Assembly (NCBI RefSeq): GCF_029167105.1
Contig: NZ_JARFML010000021.1
Coordinates: 62,001 to 126,000 of the forward strand
Length of the DNA: 64,000 bases
Direction of reading: 5' to 3'
From: Bradyrhizobium yuanmingense
Lineage (GTDB): Bacteria > Pseudomonadota > Alphaproteobacteria > Rhizobiales > Xanthobacteraceae
Below the pieces are notes generated by a model. That model did not search any database and was not told the origin of the DNA. It saw only the letters and a program-made list of their open reading frames with translations. Both the position numbers and the translations under genes were made by a program. Shown here in pieces: positions 8,455 to 16,339 of the stretch. Each line of letters opens with the position of its first letter. Positions within the stretch are counted from its first letter, which is position 1.

Positions 8455-8866
8455 GACGGCGCTTCTGCTCGATACTCACGCCGCGATATGGATCACCGAA
8501 GGACTCCCCCTCGCAACGAAAGCTCGCGAAGCGATAGATGCTGTCCAGCACGCGGGCAGCACGATCTTTGTCTCTCCGATTAGCGCGTGGGAAGTCGGCT
8601 TGCTGGTTTCACGTAACCGCATTGGCCTCTCGATGAGACCTGAACGCTGGTTTCAGAACGTGCTGGCTATCCCGGGGGTCGAGCTTGCCAAACTTACTCC
8701 GGATATCCTGATCGAATCGTCGTTCTTGCCCGGCACACCGCCGCGCGACCCTGCCGACCGCATCATTATTGCGACTGCACGCGATATCGGCGCAACACTC
8801 GTCACGCGCGATCGTCTTTTGCTGGACTATGGGGCGAGCGGGCAGATCAAAGCGCTCGCCTGCTGA
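8447..8866 (+). CDS. PIN-domain ribonuclease toxin (VapC-like)
   Basis: A 139-residue PIN-domain protein. The acidic metal-binding residues are visible: Asp9 (LLLDTHAAIW), Glu49 (SAWEV), Asp104 (DPADRIIIATA) and Asp122 (LVTRDRLLL). LDTHAxIW with DPADRxIxATA is typical of the PIN subgroup in type II toxin-antitoxin systems. In the family, Mg-dependent RNA cleavage inhibits translation. The start at 8447 is chosen for the 8-base overlap with the upstream partner; an earlier in-frame start would run deep into that gene. Confidence 0.88.
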   Translation: MSETALLLDTHAAIWITEGLPLATKAREAIDAVQHAGSTIFVSPISAWEVGLLVSRNRIGLSMRPERWFQNVLAIPGVELAKLTPDILIESSFLPGTPPRDPADRIIIATARDIGATLVTRDRLLLDYGASGQIKALAC

Positions 8867-8907
8867 TCCCGCTCCGCCGCCAGACCAGAAAATCTCGTAA
8901 ATCTCGT

Positions 8908-10191
8908 CTACTCCGCCGCAGGCGCCGGCACCTTGGCGCCCTGGCCGTAGCGCTGGTCGATGTAGTCGATCACCAGCGCCTTGAAGTCGGCGGAGATGGT
9001 GGGGCCGCGCAGCGTGCGGAACTTCTTGCCGTCGACGAAGACGGGCGCGGCCGGCGCTTCGCCGGTGCCGGGCAGCGAGATGCCGATATTGGCGTGCTTG
9101 GATTCGCCGGGGCCGTTGACGATGCAGCCCATCACCGCGACGTTGAGCTCTTCCACGCCGGGATATTTGGTCTTCCAGGTCGGCATCTCGTCGCGGATGA
9201 AATCCTGGATCGAGCGGGCCAGCTCCTGGAACGTGGTCGAGGTGGTGCGGCCGCAGCCGGGGCAGGCGGCAACCAGCGGCACGAAAGTGCGGAAGCCCAT
9301 GGTCTGCAAGAGCTCCTGGCCGACCTGCACCTCACGGGTGCGGTCGCCGCCGGGCTCGGGCGTCAGCGAGATACGAATGGTGTCGCCGATGCCCTGCTGC
9401 AAGAGGATGCCGAGCGCGGCCGAGGACGCAACGATGCCCTTCGAGCCCATGCCGGCCTCGGTGAGACCGAGATGGATGGCGTAGTCCGAACGGGACGCGA
9501 GATCCTGATAGACCGCAATGAGATCCTGCACCGCCGAGACTTTTGCCGAGAGGATGATGCGGTCCTTGGGCATGCCGAGCTCTTCGGCGCGCGCGGCCGA
9601 GAGTAGCGCCGACTGCACCATGGCCTCGCGCGTCACCGCGCGCACGTCGCGCGGGTTGGGCGAGGCCGCGTTCTCATCCATCAGCTTGGTCAAGAGCTCC
9701 TGGTCGAGCGAGCCCCAATTGGCGCCGATGCGCACCGGCTTGTTATTCTTGTTCGCGATCTCGATGATGTCGGCGAACTGAGTATCACGCTTGTCCTTGA
9801 AGCCGACATTGCCGGGATTGATGCGGTATTTGGCCAGCGCCTCGGCGCAGGCCGGATAAGCCGCGAGCAGCTTGTGGCCGATATAATGGAAGTCGCCGAT
9901 CAGCGGCGTGGTGATGCCGCGCTTGGCGAGGCCGTCGCGGATGTGCGGAACGGCGGCTGCGGCCTCCTCGCGGTCCACGGTGATGCGGACCATTTCGGAG
10001 CCGGCGCGCGCGAGCGCTGCGACCTGGGCGATGGTGCCTTCGACATCGGCGGTGTCGGTGTTGGTCATCGACTGCACGACGATCGGCGCACCGCCGCCCA
10101 CGGCGACGTTGCCGACCTTGACCTGGGTGGTCCGATGCCGGGGCGCCGGGCCCGCAATGTCTGAATCGAGAGGGTTTTCGAGCTTGTTCAT
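8908..10191 (-). CDS. ispG: 4-hydroxy-3-methylbut-2-enyl diphosphate synthase (flavodoxin type)
   Basis: A 427-residue enzyme of the MEP isoprenoid pathway. It reductively dehydrates methylerythritol cyclodiphosphate to HMBPP using a [4Fe-4S] cluster. Cluster ligands are Cys310 and Cys313 (CPGCGRTT) and Cys356 in GCIVNGPGE, with Glu363 as the fourth ligand. The TIM-barrel N-terminus begins at about residue 18 (HRTTQVKVGNVAVGGGAPI). It is the last gene of a tight minus-strand group, 13 bp after the EamA gene and behind a zur-like gene. Confidence 0.97.
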   Translation of the reverse strand: MNKLENPLDSDIAGPAPRHRTTQVKVGNVAVGGGAPIVVQSMTNTDTADVEGTIAQVAALARAGSEMVRITVDREEAAAAVPHIRDGLAKRGITTPLIGDFHYIGHKLLAAYPACAEALAKYRINPGNVGFKDKRDTQFADIIEIANKNNKPVRIGANWGSLDQELLTKLMDENAASPNPRDVRAVTREAMVQSALLSAARAEELGMPKDRIILSAKVSAVQDLIAVYQDLASRSDYAIHLGLTEAGMGSKGIVASSAALGILLQQGIGDTIRISLTPEPGGDRTREVQVGQELLQTMGFRTFVPLVAACPGCGRTTSTTFQELARSIQDFIRDEMPTWKTKYPGVEELNVAVMGCIVNGPGESKHANIGISLPGTGEAPAAPVFVDGKKFRTLRGPTISADFKALVIDYIDQRYGQGAKVPAPAAE

Positions 10192-10204
10192 GGCGGTCCA
10201 AATA

Positions 10205-11158
10205 TCAGGTTTTGGTGACGTTCAGCAATGCATCGCGCGGCGCCGCAACCGATGGGCTGGGACGGTTAACCAGAAAAAGCCCAGCAATTACAAGGACCGC
10301 TGCGGCCCCGAATGTCAGGCTGAGGGTGTCATGCATGATGAAATAGCTACCCACCACGCCAAACAAAGGGGTGATGAAGGTAAAAGCGGACAATTTGCTG
10401 GCCGAATAGGCCTTCACCAGCGCGAACCAAAGCGTGAACGTGGTTCCCACCACCCAGATCGCCTGGAACGCCATCAGGCCGAGCGACAGCGGCGACGGAG
10501 TGTGGGTGATGGATTCGCCGAAGAGCCAGGCCGCCAGCCCCAGGATCGGGACCGAGGTCGCGACCTGATAGCCCAGCGCCTTCTCGGGCGCGGCGAAGCG
10601 CAACCGCGTGCCCTTGGCGACCAGCGTGGTCGCGGCCCACAGAGCGGCGCCCCCGACGATCATGAGATCGCCCAGCAGGACCTGCGAATCGACATTGGGC
10701 TGGGGCACGCCGATCGCAAGCGCCACCCCGGCAAAGCTGATGGCAAGGCCGAGCCATTGCGCGCCACCGAGACGCTCGCCGAGCACCTGGTAGGAGCCGA
10801 GCGCAACGAAGAACGGCGCCGTGTAGAGGAACACCACCGCACGGGAAGCCGAAGTGAGACGCAGTCCCTGGAAGATCAGCACGAATTCAATACCGAACAT
10901 CAGCCCGGCGATCAGGCCCGGCCTCCACGTGCCGTCATTCTCGAAGAATTTGACGCCGCGAAAAGTGCCGATGATGAACAGCACCGGCAGCGCGCCCATC
11001 GAGCGGATGGTGGCCTGGAGCATCGGCGGAATGTCCGGCAGCACCAGCTTCACCGCGATCTGGTTGAATCCCCAGGTCAGGCACAGCATGAGCATCAGGG
11101 CGATGGCGCCGGCACTGAGGGGACGGCCGGCGGACGGTATGGCTTGTGGTACGGACAT
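10205..11158 (-). CDS. EamA/DMT-superfamily transporter
   Basis: A 317-residue inner-membrane protein with about ten hydrophobic segments in two EamA repeats (roughly residues 15-150 and 165-300). The first helix, LMLMLCLTWGFNQIAVKL, carries the W-G-x-N hallmark of the family. GGGAAGAA lies just before the ATG. Members export amino acids or other small metabolites; the cargo is unknown. It follows the zur-like gene by 36 bp and precedes ispG by 13 bp, so co-transcription is likely. Confidence 0.85.
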   Translation of the reverse strand: MSVPQAIPSAGRPLSAGAIALMLMLCLTWGFNQIAVKLVLPDIPPMLQATIRSMGALPVLFIIGTFRGVKFFENDGTWRPGLIAGLMFGIEFVLIFQGLRLTSASRAVVFLYTAPFFVALGSYQVLGERLGGAQWLGLAISFAGVALAIGVPQPNVDSQVLLGDLMIVGGAALWAATTLVAKGTRLRFAAPEKALGYQVATSVPILGLAAWLFGESITHTPSPLSLGLMAFQAIWVVGTTFTLWFALVKAYSASKLSAFTFITPLFGVVGSYFIMHDTLSLTFGAAAVLVIAGLFLVNRPSPSVAAPRDALLNVTKT

Positions 11159-11194
11159 TTCTTCCCAAAAATCCGGCTTTGCGCCGTTGTTGCT

Positions 11195-11689
11195 TCAAGA
11201 CATTTTCTGACAATGCGTGCAGACGCCCGTGATCTCCACCACAGACAGCTTTGGCGCGAAGCCTGAGCTGCGCGCGGCGGCGTTGAGGTCCTTGGCGAAG
11301 GACGCCGAGGAGATCTCGCCAACCAGGCCGCAGCGCTCGCAGATCAGGAACGCCACCGCGGAGGTCGAATCGTGGTCGTGGGCTGCGCAAGCGAGATAGG
11401 CGTTACGGCTTTCGATGCGATGCACGAGGCCGTTGGCCATCAGGAAATCGAGCGCACGATAGATCGTGATCGGTGCCGGCCGCGCCATCGACTTGGCAAG
11501 CTCGTCGATGATTTCGTAGGCGCCGAGCGGGCGGTGGCTGGAAAGCAAAGCACCCAGCACCCGGCGGCGGATCGGCGTGAATTTCTGCGCGCGCTGCTGG
11601 CAGACCACCTCGGCATGCGCAAGCGCGTCCGCGGTGCAGCGGCCGTGATCATGGTCGGGCGCGGGGAATGCCGGCTTTGCGAGGCTCAT
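11195..11689 (-). CDS. zur: Fur-family metalloregulator, Zur-like
   Basis: A 164-residue protein (170 if the in-frame ATG at 11707 is used; neither start has a strong ribosome site). A winged-helix DNA-binding domain spans about residues 25-90 (RRRVLGALLSSHRPLGAYEI, ITIYRALDFL). A C-terminal dimerisation domain carries metal-site residues AAHDHD, CERCG and CTHCQ. An N-terminal HDHGRC motif adds possible ligands. The absence of a Fur-type HHDH motif and the paired CxxC sites favour Zur over Fur. Usual targets are zinc importers, none of which are in this window. Confidence 0.75.
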   Translation of the reverse strand: MSLAKPAFPAPDHDHGRCTADALAHAEVVCQQRAQKFTPIRRRVLGALLSSHRPLGAYEIIDELAKSMARPAPITIYRALDFLMANGLVHRIESRNAYLACAAHDHDSTSAVAFLICERCGLVGEISSASFAKDLNAAARSSGFAPKLSVVEITGVCTHCQKMS

Positions 11690-11802
11690 GTCGCCGTCTT
11701 CTAGCATTTCGGCGGGGGAACCCAAAGCGCGACGAGCCGCCCCGGCTGCCAGCCATGCTCTTCCCGCGGGACAGCACCGCGCCACCGATCCGTGAAATAA
11801 TC

Positions 11803-11832
11803 ATAAGCTTGCTTATTATATGCAAAGCTTAT
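11803..11832 (+). promoter_or_regulatory. candidate MarR operator
   Basis: ATAAGCTT (11803-11810) and AAGCTTAT (11825-11832) form a perfect 8-bp inverted repeat. Inside it, ATAAGC (11803-11808) and GCTTAT (11811-11816) form a second perfect pair. The site ends 14 bp before the MarR gene start and lies in the region shared with the divergent zur-like gene. Position and symmetry suit autoregulation of the efflux operon; binding is inferred. Confidence 0.55.
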
Positions 11833-11846
11833 TGGAGACGACGCTC

Positions 11847-12329
11847 ATGACGCGCGGGTCGGTCGACCAGAATTTCCTGTTCACGCTCGGTGAGCTCTAT
11901 CGCCTCCTGCGCGTCTATGCCGACAAGGAGGCCTCGCGCTTCGGCATCACCCGGGCACAATGGGCGGTGCTGGCCAAGGTGGAGCGCAGCGAGGGCATGA
12001 AGCAGTCCGAGCTCGCCGAGCTCCTGGAGATGCAGCCGATCACGCTGACGCGGCTGATCGACAAGCTCTGCGACAACGACTGGATCGAGCGCCGCAGCGA
12101 CGCGTCGGACCGCCGGGTCAAGCGCCTGTACCTCAGGAAGGCCGGGCGGCAATTGCTCGGCCGCATGAGCGGCCTGAAGTCGGAGCTGACCGCGAACGCG
12201 CTCGACGGCATCAATCCGGCGGATGCACACCGCCTCCTCACCCAACTCGAGACCATCAAGGAAAACGTGCGAACCGCGATCCAGGCGTCCGGCGCGGAGC
12301 AAGCACGCAAGGAGCAGCGCTATGTCTGA
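11847..12329 (+). CDS. MarR-family transcriptional regulator
   Basis: A 160-residue winged-helix protein. The recognition region is MKQSELAELLEMQPITLTRLIDKL and the wing is ERRSDASDRRVKRLYL, which matches the family DxRxxxxxLT pattern. The start at 11847 is preceded by GGAGACG; an in-frame ATG at 11820 lies within the operator palindrome and is less likely. It overlaps the HlyD gene by 8 bases and so probably controls the efflux operon and itself. Confidence 0.88.
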   Translation: MTRGSVDQNFLFTLGELYRLLRVYADKEASRFGITRAQWAVLAKVERSEGMKQSELAELLEMQPITLTRLIDKLCDNDWIERRSDASDRRVKRLYLRKAGRQLLGRMSGLKSELTANALDGINPADAHRLLTQLETIKENVRTAIQASGAEQARKEQRYV

Positions 12330-13485
12330 TCAGGTCATCAAGTTCCAGCCCGAGCAGAAGAGCGACAGCGGCAAGCCGACCAAGAAGGCCGGCAGCGATC
12401 CGCGCCGCCGCCTGCTGGCAGGCCTGCGCCGCTATCGCCGATTCCTGCTCCTGGTGGTGCTGCCGGTGATCGTCGCCATCGGGGGCGTCACCTTCTATCT
12501 GCATGGGGGCCGCTATGTCGGCACCGACGATGCGTATGTCGGCGCACAGAAGGTGCTGGTGACGCCCGACATCTCCGGCAAGATCCTGAAGGTCGTCGTC
12601 AAGGAGGGCCAGTCGGTCAAGCGCGGCGACGAACTGTTCGAGATCGACCCGGTTCCGTTCCGCCTCGCGGTCGAGGAGGCCAAGGCGCAGCTCGCGCAGG
12701 CACGCACGACCTATGACAACCTTGTCGCCAACATCAAGATCTACGGCGACATGCTGGGCCTCGCCCAGCAGGGCATCGATCTGAAGCAGCGCGACGTCGA
12801 GCGCAAGCAGGCGCTGGTAAAAAACAATTTCGGCTCGCAGCTCGATCTCGATAACGCATCGAATGCACTGGTCACCGCCGGGGCGCAGGCGCAATACATC
12901 AAGCAGCAGCTCTCCAACGCAAAGACCCAGTTGCTCGGCAACCCCGACCTGCCGCTCGAGCAATTCCCGCCCTACGCTCAGGCCAAAGCCAAGCTGGACG
13001 ACGCGCAGCGCAACCTCGACCATACCGTCTTGCGCGCGCCGATGGATGGCGTGGCGACGCAGGTCGAACAGATCCAGCTCGGCCGCTATGTGCCCGCCGG
13101 CACGCCGGTGTTCTCCATCATCGACGTCGCCCATCCCTGGGTCGACGCCAATCCGAAGGAGAGCGACCTCACCTATGTCACCGAAGGCCAGGCGGTCACG
13201 CTCGAGGTCGACGCGTTCCCGAACCATGTCTTCAAGGGCAAGATCGGCTCGCTCTCGCCCGGCACCGGCGCGCAATTCGCCATCCTGCCGCCGCAAAATG
13301 CCACCGGCAATTTCGTCAAGGTGGTGCAGCGCGTGCCGATCCGAATCTATTTCGACGAGACCGACAAACATGTGCGGAAGCTGAAAGCCGGCATGAGCGT
13401 CTACGCCACCATCGACACCGGACACAAGCGAACGCTCGCCGGCCTGCTCGGCCTGTCCGCAGCCGCAGGTCAGGATAAGGACTAG
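12322..13485 (+). CDS. HlyD-family membrane fusion protein (EmrA-like)
   Basis: A 387-residue periplasmic adaptor. One N-terminal membrane anchor lies at about residues 41-60 behind an arginine-rich cytosolic tail. A split biotinyl-lipoyl domain (VLVTPDISGKILKVVVKEGQ and later TVLRAPMDGVATQVE) flanks a helical hairpin of about 130 residues, followed by a beta-barrel domain. It links the MFS pump to an outer-membrane channel. The start overlaps the marR stop, and the MFS gene follows 36 bp downstream. Confidence 0.92.
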   Translation: MSDQVIKFQPEQKSDSGKPTKKAGSDPRRRLLAGLRRYRRFLLLVVLPVIVAIGGVTFYLHGGRYVGTDDAYVGAQKVLVTPDISGKILKVVVKEGQSVKRGDELFEIDPVPFRLAVEEAKAQLAQARTTYDNLVANIKIYGDMLGLAQQGIDLKQRDVERKQALVKNNFGSQLDLDNASNALVTAGAQAQYIKQQLSNAKTQLLGNPDLPLEQFPPYAQAKAKLDDAQRNLDHTVLRAPMDGVATQVEQIQLGRYVPAGTPVFSIIDVAHPWVDANPKESDLTYVTEGQAVTLEVDAFPNHVFKGKIGSLSPGTGAQFAILPPQNATGNFVKVVQRVPIRIYFDETDKHVRKLKAGMSVYATIDTGHKRTLAGLLGLSAAAGQDKD

Positions 13486-13521
13486 GCCCAAAGACCAAGA
13501 AAAAGAACAAGGATCGATCCG

Positions 13522-15078
13522 ATGTCCGGCCCCAATGCCAACCTGATGGTCCCCGGCCTGCGCCGGAACATGGTGACGATCTGCGCCATGACCGCGACCA
13601 TCATGCAGGCGTTGGACACCACCATCGCCAACGTCGCGCTGCCCTACATGCAGGGCACGCTGTCGGCCTCGCAGGACCAGATCAACTGGGTGCTGACCTC
13701 CTACATCGTCGCCGCCGCGATCATGACGGCGCCGGTGGGCTGGATCGCCAACCGCTTCGGCCGCAAGCGCATCTTCGTGATCTGCTCGGCCGGGTTCACC
13801 ATGGCATCGGTACTGTGCGGCCTCGCGCAGGACATCAACCAGATGGTGCTGTTCCGCCTGCTGCAAGGCGTGTTCGGCGCCGCCCTGGTGCCGCTTTCGC
13901 AATCGGTCATGCTCGACTATTACACGCTCCAGGAGCGCGCCAAGGCGATGTCGATCTGGGGCATGGGCGTGATGATGGGCCCGATCATGGGACCCTCACT
14001 CGGGGCCTGGCTGACCGAGACCTATTCCTGGCACTGGGTCTTCTTCGTCAATCTGCCGTTCGGCGCCATCACCGTGCTCGGGCTGATCGTCTTCATGGAC
14101 GAGACCGAGAAGAACCTCAGCCTCAGATTCGACTGGTTCGGTTTCGCCGCGCTGGCGGTCGCAATCGGCGCGCTGCAGCTCGCGCTCGACCGCGGCGAGC
14201 AATTGGGCTGGCTGGAATCGAACGAGATCCTCGCCGAGTTCATCGTCTCGGCCGTCGCGTTCTACTTCTTCCTCGCGCATTCCTTCACGACCTCGACCCC
14301 GTTCATCCGCTTCGCCCTGTTCCGCGACCGCAACTTCGTCACCGGCTGCCTGTTCATGATCGTGATGGGGCTCGTCCTGTTCTCGACCATGGCGCTCGCC
14401 TCGCCCTACATGCAGAACGTAATCGGCTATCCCATCATCACCGCCGGCCTGCTGCTGGCGACCCGCGGCATCGGCACCTTCTTCGCCATGATGCTGGTCG
14501 GCCGCATGATGCGCTATGTCGAGGCGCGCACGCTGATCATCTCCGGCCTGACGCTGACGGCGGGCTCGCTGTTCCAGATGACCGGCTGGACCGATCTGAC
14601 CCAGGTGCCGGAAATCGTCACGGTCAGCGTCATCCAGGGTTTCGGCTTCGGCCTCGTCTTCGTGCCGCTCTCGACCGTGGCGTTCCTGACGTTATCGAAC
14701 GAGCTGCGCACCGACGGCACCGCGATGCTGACCCTGATGCGCAACGTCGCAAGCTCGGTCGGCATTTCCATCGTGATCGCGCAATTGACGCAGGGCACGC
14801 GGTGGACCTATGCGATCCTGTCCGAGCACATCAACCCGTTCAACCACGCACTGCAGATGCCCGGCGTCAGCGGCCTGATCAATCTGTCCACCGACGCCGG
14901 CCGCGCCATGGCAGATAGAATGGTCAGCGTGCAGGCGCAGATCATCGCCTTCTCCCATGATTACCAGCTGGTGATGATCTTCGTGCTCTGCACCCTGCCG
15001 CTCGCCCTGCTGATCGGCTCGACCAAGGCCACGCTGCGCAAGCAGGCAGCGGGCCCGGAGCATGCGGTGATGGAGTAG
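13522..15078 (+). CDS. MFS drug efflux pump, DHA2 family (EmrB-like, 14 TM)
   Basis: A 518-residue inner-membrane protein with about 14 hydrophobic segments. The opening LDTTIANVALPYMQGTLSAS and SYIVAAAIMTAPVGWIANRF are the conserved DHA2 motifs around helices 1 and 2, and the GxxxGPxxGP helix-5 motif appears as GVMMGPIMGPSLG. It acts as a proton-driven exporter with the upstream HlyD protein. Substrates are unknown. A family I inverted repeat follows the stop. Confidence 0.92.
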   Translation: MSGPNANLMVPGLRRNMVTICAMTATIMQALDTTIANVALPYMQGTLSASQDQINWVLTSYIVAAAIMTAPVGWIANRFGRKRIFVICSAGFTMASVLCGLAQDINQMVLFRLLQGVFGAALVPLSQSVMLDYYTLQERAKAMSIWGMGVMMGPIMGPSLGAWLTETYSWHWVFFVNLPFGAITVLGLIVFMDETEKNLSLRFDWFGFAALAVAIGALQLALDRGEQLGWLESNEILAEFIVSAVAFYFFLAHSFTTSTPFIRFALFRDRNFVTGCLFMIVMGLVLFSTMALASPYMQNVIGYPIITAGLLLATRGIGTFFAMMLVGRMMRYVEARTLIISGLTLTAGSLFQMTGWTDLTQVPEIVTVSVIQGFGFGLVFVPLSTVAFLTLSNELRTDGTAMLTLMRNVASSVGISIVIAQLTQGTRWTYAILSEHINPFNHALQMPGVSGLINLSTDAGRAMADRMVSVQAQIIAFSHDYQLVMIFVLCTLPLALLIGSTKATLRKQAAGPEHAVME

Positions 15079-15102
15079 TTATCGGACTTTGGCGCTTCAC
15101 AC

Positions 15103-15189
15103 CGTCATTGCGAGCGCAGCGAAGCAATCCAGATTGTATCCGCGAAAACAACCTGATTGCTTCGTCGCAAGCAATCCTCGCAATGACGA
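15103..15189. repeat. intergenic inverted repeat, family I
   Basis: Second copy of the 3417-3496 element, sharing CGTCATTGCGAGCGCA, GAAGCAATCCAGAT and the closing TCGCAATGACG. The right arm is less regular than in the first copy. It lies between the convergent MFS and phosphotransferase genes and could form a terminator-like hairpin on either strand. Confidence 0.8.
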
Positions 15190-15207
15190 CTTGCCACATG
15201 ATCAGCG

Positions 15208-16269
15208 CTACAACAGCTCCTCGCAGCCCAAATCGTCCACGGCCGCAAACGCCCGTTCCAGATTGTTCCACCAGATCAGCGGCGGGAGGTTGATGCTCCA
15301 CTGCCAGACCGGCCGCGTGATCTGCCACAGCACCGCCCAGCGGTAGTCCCGATCGAGCGCGCCGCGCGTGTAGCCGGTGACGCCGCTCTCGATCAGCGTG
15401 TCGTGGTAGAGATTGAGCAGCAGGCGTTCGAGCGCCTGACGGCGTTCCGGATACCAATGCATCGCCATCATGTAGGCGAGGTCGTGGCTCGGAACGTCGA
15501 TGCTCCAAAGATCGAAATCGAAGATGCGCACGGTGTCGTCGACGCCCGCGCGCGGCAGCAGGAAGTTCCAGACGTGGGCGTCGCCATGCGTGATGCTGAG
15601 GTGGCGGCGTGAATGGTAACGCTGGGACAGCCGCTCCGACTGATCGATGAGCCGACGATAGATGATCCGCCGCTCCTCGCTGAGGCGATCGCCGAGAAGA
15701 TCGGCAAAGCGGTCATAATGGCCCGCAAATGTCTCCATGCGTTGCGCGCTGTCCTCCACACTGGCCCAGGTGCCGACAGTCTCGCCGAGGCTCGGATGGT
15801 CCCACCAGGCTGCATGCCAGCGCGCCAGCGTCGTGACGATGGCGAATATCTGCTCGCGCGACGGCGGCACCGGCCAGGTTGTCGCGATCTCGTGGCTGTC
15901 GGTGAGATCCTCCAGCAGCAGATGCCAGGCGAGGTTGTCCTCATCGAAATGCCCATCGAAGCAGCGCGGCACGAGTCCCGGCGGCATCTGCGGCACCAGC
16001 TGCGTGTAATAGCCCACCTCGCGCCGGCCGCCATTGGCGAGGCGCGTGGCGAAAGCGGGATTGGGCGTCTTGAGGATCAGCGACTGCGGAGCACCGGCGG
16101 ATTCGCCGACATAGCGCAGCCCGAGCCTGACGATATGCGACACTACGGTGTCGCGCTGATGCAGCACCTTCACCTCGCGGACGGCGCCTGCATCCAGCGC
16201 GCAGCCCCGGCGTAGCGCGGCCGTCAGTCGGGCGGGCTCAACGACCGCCGGCAATTGTGGAGGTGTCAT
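15208..16269 (-). CDS. APH-fold phosphotransferase family protein
   Basis: A 353-residue kinase-like protein. The catalytic loop is HGDAHVWNF (Brenner motif HGDxHxxN), followed by the metal-binding segment FDFDLW in place of the usual DFE/DWE. HDLAYMMAMH and WYPERR complete the C-lobe. The fold includes aminoglycoside, choline and homoserine kinases and acyl-CoA-associated kinases. No resistance context is present, so the substrate is left open. Confidence 0.8.
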   Translation of the reverse strand: MTPPQLPAVVEPARLTAALRRGCALDAGAVREVKVLHQRDTVVSHIVRLGLRYVGESAGAPQSLILKTPNPAFATRLANGGRREVGYYTQLVPQMPPGLVPRCFDGHFDEDNLAWHLLLEDLTDSHEIATTWPVPPSREQIFAIVTTLARWHAAWWDHPSLGETVGTWASVEDSAQRMETFAGHYDRFADLLGDRLSEERRIIYRRLIDQSERLSQRYHSRRHLSITHGDAHVWNFLLPRAGVDDTVRIFDFDLWSIDVPSHDLAYMMAMHWYPERRQALERLLLNLYHDTLIESGVTGYTRGALDRDYRWAVLWQITRPVWQWSINLPPLIWWNNLERAFAAVDDLGCEELL

Positions 16270-16339
16270 GAACCACGATGCCCCTGTCCCGCGTCATACT
16301 GTACGATCACACGCCCGGGCACCAGCGGCTGCCGCCGGC

